The notes beneath the pieces were generated by a model, which was not told the DNA's origin, made no database searches, and was given only the letters and a program-made list of their open reading frames with translations. Of a DNA stretch of 39,281 nucleotides, positions 16,653-24,700 are shown piece after piece. Within the stretch, counting starts at the first letter, position 1. Every line of letters begins with the position of its first letter. The DNA comes from Actinacidiphila rubida (GTDB lineage Bacteria; Actinomycetota; Actinomycetes; Streptomycetales; Streptomycetaceae): positions 1 to 39,281 of the forward strand of contig NZ_FODD01000058.1 in the NCBI RefSeq assembly GCF_900110255.1, in the 5' to 3' direction. Made by a program: the position numbers and the translations under genes.

Positions 16653-16680
16653 CCTACCCCCCGCTTCGTAAGGTGCCGGT

Positions 16681-17067
16681 TCACTCATCCGCGCCCTCAC
16701 CCACGGCGTCCGGCAGATGAGCGACCAGAAGCTCGGCGGCTCCTTCCGGAGTCACGGCTTCCCCGAGGAGCTCGCCATAACCAGGCGTGTAGATCTTGTA
16801 CGGCGGTCCACCACAGACGATGAAGGGCAGGCGGTCCCTGTCCGACTCAGGCCACGGTGGCGGTGCAGCACGCAGGAAGTGCAACGTACCGTGAGTCGGG
16901 AAGGGAAAGAGGCCACGCAGTCGGGACTGTGCGTATGCCGCCTCGACGACCAAGGGATCCCCCTGCCGGGTTCCAGGAGTGCCTTCCAGCAGTTGGCGCC
17001 AGGCCGTGCCGATATCAGGGGCTTCGGGCATGGGCTGATCTTCCACGCTCAAGGCGACTGCGGACAA
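16681..17067 (-). CDS. DUF6193-like protein
   Basis: A 128-residue soluble protein that I match to the C-terminal part of the DUF6193 family, found in Streptomyces and often annotated as a natural-product-related protein. Seen: IGTAWRQLLEG, VVEAAYAQSRLRGLFPFPTHGTLHF, then LPFIVCGG and a C-terminal TPEGAAELLVAHLPDAVG helix. Starts TTG 17067, GTG 17046 and ATG 17031 are all possible; an in-frame stop lies just upstream of 17067, so the longer N-terminus of some family members is absent. Function is unknown. It stands alone between two IS elements. Confidence 0.6.
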   Translation of the reverse strand: MSAVALSVEDQPMPEAPDIGTAWRQLLEGTPGTRQGDPLVVEAAYAQSRLRGLFPFPTHGTLHFLRAAPPPWPESDRDRLPFIVCGGPPYKIYTPGYGELLGEAVTPEGAAELLVAHLPDAVGEGADE

Positions 17068-17121
17068 GTCTCCGGCCTACCTTCCTGGGGCTTTCCCAAC
17101 ACGCCCTAGCTTGATCTTTAA

Positions 17122-17142
17122 CGAGTTGGTGCGTGATAGCGG
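17122..17142 (+). repeat. Left terminal inverted repeat of the ISL2-type element
   Basis: It begins CGAGTTGGTGCGTGATAG and is perfectly matched in reverse complement at 18138-18158. Confidence 0.88.
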
Positions 17143-17176
17143 TTGAGGTGTGGGTGGGCTGCGCTTGGGCTGTGGT

Positions 17177-18100
17177 TCAGCCGGTGGCGGTGCGGTCGGA
17201 GACGGGGCCGGCTATGGCCTGGTAGGTGGCGGGAAGGCGGTCTCGCCGGTGGGTCCAGCGGGTCAGTTGCTTCCAGCGCTCGTGGTCGGCGAGGGCGTGT
17301 TCGACGGTGATCCTGTCGGATGAGTGCGCGTGGCGGTCGCGTTCCCAGCGTGCATGGACCCGGGGAAGTGCGCTCTTGTTCGGCTTCCTCGGTGGCGTGA
17401 TGGCCTGCCCGGGATGGTCGCGTCGAAGCCCGAGGTATCCGTCGTCCATGAGGACCTCGACATCGGGGAAGTTCTGGAAACAGATGGCGATGCCTTCGTT
17501 GCGGGCGGCCGTCACATCGTGCATCCGTCCTGGTCGCAGGGCATCTGTCCATAACGTGCGGCCACGGTGGTCGGCTATGACGGTGGCTTTCATCGTGTTC
17601 TGCTTCTTCTTTCCGGAGACGAACGCCCGCCGTCCGCCGCGGCCGGCCACGGGCCGGCGCACCTGGATCTCGGTGGCGTCCAGGCGGAGCTCGATGCCCT
17701 CGGCCTGCGCATAGGCGAATACGTCGGCCAGCGATCGCAGACGCAGCCCCGGCTGCCCCGGGACAACCCACCCGCGCTGGGCCAGCAGGACACGGACCTC
17801 CCCGACAGCCCGGGTGATCGTCGAGCGGTCAAGGCCGAACAGCAGGCCCAACACAGCGTGGGGCAGGTCGTGCCGCAGGTGGATGAGCGTGGCCACCAGC
17901 CGGTCGACGAAGACGAGCTGGTGCCGGGCACCGGCTCCTGCAGCCCGCTGCCTCGCCCCGCCTCGCGCTTCGTGCCGGCGACCCTCGACCGCAGCCTGCC
18001 CCGGCTGAGCCAACTCCTCGACCAGGCCGCTCAGATGATGCCGAGAGATCCCCGTGAACAGCTGATGCGATGGGACCTCACGCCTGACCATGATCGCCAT
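17177..18100 (-). CDS. ISL2-type DDE transposase (DDE_Tnp_4)
   Basis: A 307-residue intact transposase. The N-terminal helix-turn-helix includes HAVLGLLFGLDRSTITRAV (about 82-100). The DDE residues lie in LRLDATEIQVRRP (about 140), VEVLMDDGYLG (about 221) and DRITVEHALADHE (about 268). ATG 18100 and ATG 18091 are both possible starts. No frameshift or internal stop is present and the element has perfect ends, so it may be active. Confidence 0.9.
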   Translation of the reverse strand: MAIMVRREVPSHQLFTGISRHHLSGLVEELAQPGQAAVEGRRHEARGGARQRAAGAGARHQLVFVDRLVATLIHLRHDLPHAVLGLLFGLDRSTITRAVGEVRVLLAQRGWVVPGQPGLRLRSLADVFAYAQAEGIELRLDATEIQVRRPVAGRGGRRAFVSGKKKQNTMKATVIADHRGRTLWTDALRPGRMHDVTAARNEGIAICFQNFPDVEVLMDDGYLGLRRDHPGQAITPPRKPNKSALPRVHARWERDRHAHSSDRITVEHALADHERWKQLTRWTHRRDRLPATYQAIAGPVSDRTATG

Positions 18101-18137
18101 GGGCAGAGCATGCCACCCGCCAGCCCCGACGCCTCAC

Positions 18138-18158
18138 CCGCTATCACGCACCAACTCG
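18138..18158 (-). repeat. Right terminal inverted repeat of the ISL2-type element
   Basis: A perfect inverted copy of 17122-17142, followed by the TAA target copy. Confidence 0.88.
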
Positions 18159-18161
18159 TAA

Positions 18162-19325
18162 GCGGACGGGCCAGGCGGAGCTGGGTGTGGGCGGCGATGA
18201 TCAGCCACGTCCACAGGTCAGCGGTGTCCGCGTGCCGGATCTTTTGGGCGGTCCAGCCGAGGGTCTGTTTCATCAGCCGGAAGGTGTGTTCGAGATCGAA
18301 CCTGCGGAGGAATGCCTGCCACCAGCGGTCCACGTCCGCCGGTGCGGCGGCGGTCGAGGAGATCCAGAGCCAGACCGATTTGGGGTCGCGGTCACCTGGC
18401 AGGCGCTCGACCTTCAGCCGCATCAAGGTGCCGTGCAGGGTAGTTCCTCTTTTGCAAGGTCCAGCCAGGGGCCGCGGTGGGTGAGCCGGGCGTGTATCCG
18501 GTCCCAGGCCATCGGTTCGGCCTTGCCGTAGCGGGTGGTGTCGGTGACGGTGGTGACGTCGGGTTCGTGCCAGCTGTCGGGCCGGGCGAAGGACAGGACG
18601 CCGCCGTGCTTGCGGGGCCGGCCACCCTTCGGGCCGCAGCGGGCCGGCCCAGCGTCGCGGAGCATCACGCGCTCCGAGCGCAGGCGTCCAACCAGGACGA
18701 TGGGCAGGTCCGCGAACGCATGGGCGAGGAAGGCGACGTCGTAGCCGGAGTCCATGACGACCCAGATATCCGGTCACCCTTGCGCCACTGCCCGGTGTGT
18801 ATCAACGGGGTGACGACGTCGCGCAGTTGGGTAGCGGTGACCGCCGTCGCGTAGTCGGGCCTGGCCCAGGCGGACAGCGTCCAGCAGCGCGGTCGAGGAG
18901 GTCCGACCGGCCTCCAGGGCCGCAACGAAGGACTTGCTGCGGTTCCCGCGCCCGTAGACGTGGCAGAACAACCGGTCGTCGCTGGTGGGGGCGTCAGGCC
19001 GCAGCCAGTTGCTGACGTCGACGGCCAGCACGATCCGCCCGTCGGCCGCGCGGGGCGGCGGCAAGCCGGTCAGGGCGCGGCGCAGGCGGGCAGGCTCGCA
19101 CCAGCCGCGGTCCAACGCGGCGTACAGGGCGCCGTGCCCACGCCGATGCTCGGCGGCCAGACACAGCTCTACCAGCGTTTTCACCAGCCCGTCCGTACAT
19201 AGCACCGCGTCCGTCAGCTCGAAGAGCGCCTCTGTGCGGGCGTACAAGGACTCGTAGAACTCGACCCGAAAGCGGGACAGGATACCCAACGCCTCACCGG
19301 CGGACACGGCGACAGGCAGACTCAA
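18162..19325 (-). pseudogene. Decayed actinobacterial DDE transposase, interrupted by the ISL2-type element
   Basis: Fragments in several frames match one Streptomyces transposase family (annotated, as I recall, as NF041680-type). N-terminal part: VAVSAGEALGILSRFRVEFYESL, LTDAVLCTDG, AEHRRGHGALYAALDRG and VLAVDVSNWLRPD. A short deletion follows at YGRGNRSKSF, then frame changes at about 18870 and 18760, with MDSGYDVAFLAHAFADLP continuing. Another change near 18440 leads to MRLKVERLPGDRDPK, FDLEHTFRLMKQTLGW and THTQLRLARPL. At 18161 the ISL2-type element cuts off the C-terminus, and no continuation is seen beyond 17122. At least three frame breaks predate or accompany the insertion. Confidence 0.8.
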
Positions 19326-19437
19326 ACACAGCGGCCGTTCTCTCGTGCTTCTTGACTCGACATCTCGAAGCGTGGAGAACGGACGTCCCGTTGTCCCGCG
19401 AAGAACCGCAGATGAGCAGGTCGGGTGACGAGCGAGG

Positions 19438-19851
19438 TTAAACGCCAAGCTCGTAGACGGTCATGAGTGAGCGTAGGCCGCGGAAGATGCCGACACGTAA
19501 AGTTCCCGGCTGTGCGGCCGCGTTGCTGGCCCAGGCCGAGGAGGAGACTTTCGCCTGCGACCAAATCTCCGCAAATTGCAAGGATGGCATATGCGGGAGG
19601 ATCAGCAGCAGGTCAGAGGACTGTGCTTCCCCTCTCCAGCTGGAAGCGGTGGTGCAAGCCAGCAATCGCAGCGGTACGTACCCGATCTGCAGGCCGACGT
19701 GGGTGCTGGCGTGCTCGAACCAGTCCTCCAGACTGAGCCAGCGATGTAACGCTGGCAGAATTTCGGGTCCCCGTCCGAAGACGCGAATATGGATGCTGTG
19801 CCCGGCGGCCTCAATGCTCCGGACCGGCCCCGACCCAGGACCACGTTCCAT
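19438..19851 (-). CDS. Hypothetical protein, 137 aa
   Basis: I do not recognise this protein. ATG 19851 has a good ribosome-binding site (GGGGAG, six bases upstream). The N-terminal part, SIHIRVFGRGPEILPALHRWLSLEDWFEH, looks like a real folded domain: a beta strand, then a helix. The second half is Ser/Ala-rich (SSSAWASNAAAQPG) and less protein-like, so the 3' end may be altered. It follows the small gene at 19936-20133 on the same strand, 84 bases away, and the two probably form one unit. No membrane segments. Confidence 0.5.
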   Translation of the reverse strand: MERGPGSGPVRSIEAAGHSIHIRVFGRGPEILPALHRWLSLEDWFEHASTHVGLQIGYVPLRLLACTTASSWRGEAQSSDLLLILPHMPSLQFAEIWSQAKVSSSAWASNAAAQPGTLRVGIFRGLRSLMTVYELGV

Positions 19852-19935
19852 GTCCGCTCCCCTCTGGACTGGTGCCGGCAGGCACAGTGACCGCTGCTCG
19901 CCTCCGGGTTCGCGCTGGTGGGTGGGCGATGGCTA

Positions 19936-20133
19936 CTACGGCAAGTGCGGAGCCTTCCACGCCACGCGACCGGGAACGGCTTCGCCCTGATGTTGGCTTA
20001 GCACCTGCGCCAGCTGCTGAAGCAGCATGTTCGTCTTGCGTTGTTCGTGCAGGAGCCCGTCCAACCGGCGTACCACCTCGCCCTGCCCGTCATCGCGCGG
20101 CTGCTGACCTGCTGCCTGCTCCGAGTTCCCCAC
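19936..20133 (-). CDS. Small hypothetical protein with a coiled-coil-like helix, 65 aa
   Basis: An unrecognised 65-residue protein. GTG 20133 is favoured by GAGGAG seven bases upstream over the longer frame starting at 20226. The middle, GEVVRRLDGLLHEQRKTNML, continues into LQQLAQVLSQHQ with a heptad-like leucine pattern and probably forms one long helix. It lies upstream of the 19438-19851 gene on the same strand. Confidence 0.45.
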   Translation of the reverse strand: MGNSEQAAGQQPRDDGQGEVVRRLDGLLHEQRKTNMLLQQLAQVLSQHQGEAVPGRVAWKAPHLP

Positions 20134-20365
20134 TGCACGACTCCTCTTCGGCCGCCTTGATGACCGCCACGCTCTCACCGTAGTGAGCGGTTTCAGGGCG
20201 AAGCACGCCAGAGCGCGATTATGCATATCTGGACGAAGAGTGTGCCCGTACGAACACCACGCACTTCACAATGGACCCGTCATCACGCAGCCATATCTAA
20301 CGGGTCTGGTGCACGATCGGGTGACGTCTTGACCCGCCCCACCAGTTGGGCTCCGGGCTCGGTGG

Positions 20366-20707
20366 CTAACCGGCAGCCGCGGTGGTGTGCTTCTCGGAGA
20401 GTAGTTCGTATCCGATGGGGGTGCGGTAGACCAGTGCTGAGTGTCGTCTCTGGCGATTGGAGAAGATTGCGATGAATTCGAAGATGGCGTTGGCCAGTTC
20501 GACCCGGGTCTTCCACCGTTTGCGGTTGAGCAGCTCGACCTGCATCGAGGACCAATGACGACACAAGGTCGGCGGAGCGGATCTGTTCCCCGAAGACCCA
20601 GGAGGTGAACTGAGTTCCATGATCGGCGTGGACGATCCCGCCTGGCTCAGGGCGGCGGTTGCGGATGGCCATATCCAGCGCGTTGACCACCAGGGTGGAC
20701 AGGGCGA
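20366..20707 (-). pseudogene. IS3-family transposase C-terminal remnant
   Basis: The last part of an integrase-core transposase. One frame (about 20590-20700) gives LDMAIRNRRPEPGGIVHADHG, with the second catalytic Asp, and TQFTSWVFGEQ. Another frame (20366-20550) gives WSSMQVELLNRKRWKTRVEL and FIAIFSNRQRRHSALVYRTP. The segment between, which should hold VGDAYDNAMMESF with the catalytic Glu, is missing. Upstream the homology stops at about 20707, a dozen bases before the cupin start codon on the other strand. Confidence 0.8.
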
Positions 20708-20718
20708 CAAGGACGAGG

Positions 20719-21132
20719 ATGAAGTACACCAAGAGCGCCGCCCAGACCGCGACCGGCCCGACGTCCGCCTTCACCGGAGCCGTCTACGTCGACGGCCTCC
20801 GCAACCCCGACGGGCAGAGCGCTGTCGGCTGTGCGCACATGCGGTTCACGCCCGGTGCCCGCACCGCCTGGCACCACCACCCGAAGGGCCAGACGCTGTA
20901 TGTCACCGACGGCATCGGACTGGTGGCTACCTGGGCTGGCGGCGTCCAGGAGATCCGGGCAGGCCACGTCGTCTACATCGAACCGGGCGAGGAGCACTGG
21001 CACGGCGCCACCGCCGATCGGTTCATGGCGCATGTCGCCATGCAGGAAGCAGACGACAGTGGCCAGGCCGTGACATGGCTCAACCACGTCACCGACGTCG
21101 AATACACCGCAGCGCAAGGGGCACGGTCATGA
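20719..21132 (+). CDS. Cupin-domain protein
   Basis: A 137-residue single-domain cupin of the type annotated as (R)-mandelonitrile-lyase-like. The start is ATG 20719 after AAGGACGAGG. Metal-binding motif 1 is AWHHHPKGQTLYVTDG, and motif 2 is RAGHVVYIEPGEEHWHGA. The C-terminus, VTWLNHVTDVEYTAA, is the usual end of this group. The gene looks intact. Its start lies right at the edge of the IS3 remnant, so its promoter has probably been replaced. It overlaps by four bases with the first codon of a truncated aldo/keto reductase, its likely former operon partner. Confidence 0.85.
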   Translation: MKYTKSAAQTATGPTSAFTGAVYVDGLRNPDGQSAVGCAHMRFTPGARTAWHHHPKGQTLYVTDGIGLVATWAGGVQEIRAGHVVYIEPGEEHWHGATADRFMAHVAMQEADDSGQAVTWLNHVTDVEYTAAQGARS

Positions 21133-21164
21133 ACCAGGTCCCTCACGTCACCCTGAACAACGGC
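21129..21164 (+). pseudogene. Aldo/keto reductase start fragment
   Basis: ATG 21129 overlaps the cupin stop (ATGA). The first ten or so residues, MNQVPHVTLNNGVE, are the typical N-terminus of aldo/keto reductases. The next residues do not continue the family (GFG is expected), so the gene is cut after about 12 codons. Confidence 0.55.
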
Positions 21165-21389
21165 GTCGAGAGCCTGCTGGACCTTCAGCGTCAGCACCAG
21201 GCCGCCGTGGTCGAGACGCGGTGCGTCGCTGCGGCCGGCGGGGATGTCGTTGCGGCTGATGAGGCTGGGTGAGTTTGGTCATGGCTGCTGGTCGCCTCGG
21301 ATAGTTCGTTCCGCAACGAAGTGGGGACGGGGTGGAGTAGGTCGCTGTTGGCGTTCCGAACTTGAAGGCGGCGCTTTCGTTGTTCAGGA
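21165..21389. other. Decayed sequence between truncated genes
   Basis: No gene found. A minus-strand piece (NNESAAFKFGTPTATYSTP) and another (ISRNDIPAGRSDAPRLDHGG) read like fragments of genuine proteins, but I cannot place them in a family. Confidence 0.4.
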
Positions 21390-21660
21390 CGGTCTTCACA
21401 CAGGCGGCGGCCGTCGGCAGGGCGGTACGGGCGAAGGGCCCGGCGCAGTTGGCGACACCATCCACCCCTGCCAGGCCCCGGCGTATCGCGGTGCCGTCGG
21501 CCAGGCCGAACACCCGGTGCTCCAGACCGAGTTCGGCGGCGAGCGGCAGCAGTCTGGCGGCGTTGCCCCCTGCCAGCACCGGGCGCTGCCCGCGCTCGAC
21601 CGCACGGCGGGCGATCAGGCGACCGGTGTACCCAGTCGCCCCGTACAACAGTCAGGTCAT
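21390..21660 (-). pseudogene. Saccharopine dehydrogenase-like NAD(P)-binding protein, N-terminal fragment with a stop at codon 3
   Basis: A Rossmann-type N-terminus, LLYGATGYTGRLIARRAVERG, then LAGGNAARLLPLAAELGLE, GLAGVDGVANCAGPFARTA and TAAACVK, as in trans-acting enoyl-reductase/saccharopine dehydrogenase-like proteins. Upstream, ATG 21660 is followed by ACC TGA CTG TTG TAC: the family usually starts MTWLLYGATG, so a TGG to TGA change is likely. The homology ends near 21390 after about 85 residues. Both defects make it a pseudogene. GAGGAGG upstream of the ATG remains. Confidence 0.7.
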
Positions 21661-21734
21661 GGACAGCATCCTCCTCGGGCGCACCTGCCGGGAACCGTAC
21701 TGGGTGGCCTTGTGGGCCGCACTGTCGGTGATCT

Positions 21735-24700
21735 CTAGAGGCCTTCGGCGTAAGCGAGGAGGGCGGCGAGGCGGCGGCCCAGTTCGGGGGCGGGAAGGAT
21801 CCACGCGGCGGGGCCGAGGCGGTCCAGGGCCGCGCGCAGGGTGTACTCGCTGATGTCGGGTGTGCCGGGGACCGACGCGCGCAGCGCCAGGGTGGCTTCG
21901 CGGCGCAGCTCGTAGCGGGAGGCGATCGCCTCGTGCGGCTGCGGGTACCGGCCGAGGACGGCGTTGAGCCGCGCGGCGATCTCGGTGCCGACCTCATGGT
22001 CGGTGCGGTCGGCCCACTCGGGCCCGAGGGTCGCCTGCAAACCCCGCACGGTAGCGTCGGGGACCGGCCGGCCGTCCCAGCGGAAGTGGTCCAGGCCGTT
22101 GTCGACCGCGTACCGCAGCAGCGGGTGCAACGGCGCCGCGGACGCGGGGGGTCGAGGCTGCGGCGGGACGCCCTCGTGCGCGCCCGGCGGCGGGGGCGGC
22201 TGCAGGTTCGGCAGGCCCCGGCGCACCGGCGCCGCGGGGGCGCGCAGCGTGGAGCGGGTGGGGCCGGCTGCCGGTGGCGGCGGGAGGTCCGGCTGCACCT
22301 GGTGGGCCTCCGGGCGGTCGTTGCGCGTGGGCTGGCGCGGGATGGGGGGCTCGTTGCGCGGCGCCGGCGGCACGGGCGGTGCCGTCCGCGGGATCGGCGG
22401 CAGGGGCCTGATGGTAGCCGGGAGCCGCGGCTGCAGGTTCGGCAGGCCCCGGCGCACCGGCGCCGCGGGGGCGCGCAGCGTGGAGCGGGTGGGGCCGGCT
22501 GCCGGTGGCGGCGGGAGGTCCGGCTGCACCTGGTGGGCCTCCGGGCGGTCGTTGCGCGTGGGCTGGCGCGGGGCGAGGGGCTCGTTGCGCGGCGCCGGCG
22601 GCACGGGCGGTGCCGTCCGCGGGATCGGCGGCAGGGGCCCGGTGGGAGCCGGGAGCCGCGGGGGCAGCGGGCGGTGGTAGCCGAGCGCGGACTGGCGGGG
22701 GAGCGTGCTCACCGGCGGGGCGGCACCGGCCGGCCGGTCGGAGTCCAGGGCCCGCACGGCCGCGTTCAGGGCACGCACCACCGTCTCGGCCCGCCCGGGG
22801 TCGAGGGAGGCGCTGCGGCTGACGGTGTACCGGATGCTCTGCAGAGCGGCGCTCAGCGCGAAACGGTCGGCCTGCGCGTCCTCCGGGCCGTCGAGCAGCG
22901 GGAGCGCGGCGGCGATCGCGATCGCGTGGCTGCGACCGATCAGCCGGCTCTCACCGTCCTGTTCTGCGGGGGCCAGCGCCTGCAGCGCGTGCTGCACCGC
23001 GGCGGCGGTCCGACGGTCGGCCGCCGGAGCGGTCTGCCCACGCAAGGCGGCCCAGCCCGCAGCGGCGGAGGAGGACCGCCGCACTCTGGCGTGGGCGTCG
23101 ACCGCGCTCTGCTTCAACCGGCCGTAGTAAGCCTGCGCTCTGTCGGCGGAGACGTGCCGCTCCCCGTAGGAGCGGACCTCAACGACGACCAGGGGGCGGG
23201 CCCGGTTACCGGCGGCGACATCGAGCGAGGGTAGGTCGGTGGTGTAGAAGGCGTCGCGCTGCCGGATCGGCGTGCCCGAGCCGTCCACTAGCCCGAGCCG
23301 GGCGTATTCGCGGATCGTGGGCCCGCCGTACTCGCCGGCGTACACGTCGAGCAGGCTGGCGGGTGCCTTTATGTCCAGGTACTGCTGGTACTCGCGGTCG
23401 AACTCCGGCAGCCGGGCCCTTATCCGCCGCTCCATGGCGGCCATCGCGCCCCGCGCGTCGTCGGCGAGGAACGCGCGCGCCTCGGCGGGCATCCCGGCCA
23501 GGACGTCGCTCATCGAGTTGCGGGACAGCACGGCCACGTTGACCTTGTTCAGCCCCTGGTAGACCCAGGCGTGGGCGAGGGCGGCGACTTGGTCGTGCAG
23601 GAGGGCGCCGTAGCCGCGCAGGGCAGCCGCCACCGGGTCGTCGGCCAGCAGCGCGGCCACCTCCTCGGGCGGCAGCACCCAGGACGCCAGGCCGCCTTCG
23701 CGGTACTCGCGCCAGGCGGCGTAGCGGGCGGCCAGCTCGTCGCCGAAGGACAGGCCGTCGGTCAGATGGGCGCGGGTGAGGTAGCCGAGCGACTCGTCGC
23801 GCCAGGTGTTGTCGCGCACGTGCTCCAGGAAGTCGCGCAGGCCCTCCACCGGGACGCCCAGCGTGTAGTGGACGTGGGCGCCGTGCCAGTCGCCGACGGC
23901 CCGCCGCTCGATCTGGGCGCCTTGGCCGAGATCGGTCACCTCCCAGCCGTCCTCGGGCCGAAAGACGTCCTCCACGGCCAAGTAGCGCCGTTGCGGGCCG
24001 AGGGCGGCAAACCGCTCCTCCATGCGGCGCAGGGCGTCGAAGGCGGCGCGGTCGTCGATCCGGTCCTCGCCGGGCAGCACCCGGTGCACGCCCGCGACGA
24101 ACTCCGGGATCGCCATCGTCACTTGGAGGGCCTTGCCGGTCTGCCGCGCGGCGTCCTCCCAGCGTCGGAAGAGCCGCCCGTCCGGGCCGCGGTAGAAGTC
24201 CTTGGTCTCCACCGTCACTTCGAAGCCGTCGCCGCGCGCGATCGTCTTCGCGCGGTGGGTGCGGGGCCTGCCCTTGCCGGGGGCCAGCCGCAGCACCTCG
24301 GTGAACTCCGCCTCGATGCCGCCGCCTCCGCCGCGCAGCGCGCCACGGCCGTCCAGCGCGGTCGCCAGCACGCGGGCCACCTGCGAGAGCGGCAGGTGCC
24401 GCTGCGAGCGCGGCAGGCGCTGCCAGGCGGCGGCGATCTCCTCGTGCGAGGCGGAGCGGGTGCTGCCGCCGGCGGCCCGCAGAGCGGAGTCCACCCAGGT
24501 CTTCAAATCCTCGCGCAGCGAAGGGGATTCACCGGTCAGCTCGCGGTAGCGGGCCATGTCCCGCTCATCGCCGGTGGTCACGCCGACCGTACGGTGGTGT
24601 GCCTCGGCCAGCGCGTGCGCCCGCTCCCGTATCGCCTGCGCGGCCACGCGCTCGCGCACCCGCGGGTCGGTGTACCGCGGATTCCCGTGCGGCCGGGCCG

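Larger units (their letters stand above)
15735..16677 (+). mobile_element. IS5-family (IS427-like) insertion sequence
   Basis: An element of about 0.94 kb. The left end GGGTCTGTTGCGAAAG starts at 15735. The right end near 16662-16677 (GCTTCGTAAGGTGCC) is an imperfect inverted match, so it has drifted or recombined. I see no target duplication. It carries one transposase gene in two overlapping frames and ends three bases before the stop codon of the DUF6193-like gene. Confidence 0.75.
17122..18158 (-). mobile_element. ISL2-type (IS5 family) insertion sequence
   Basis: A 1.04-kb element with perfect inverted ends: 17121-17142 is the exact reverse complement of 18138-18159. The trinucleotide TAA at 17119-17121 and 18159-18161 is the likely 3-bp target duplication, as expected for the ISL2 group. 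It is inserted in the 3' part of another transposase gene (18162-19325). Confidence 0.88.

Noticed and set aside
22200..22661. The 231-bp repeats as a CRISPR array or mobile-element ends
   Set aside because: There are only two copies, directly adjoining without spacers, in frame inside a coding region. They are a tandem protein repeat.
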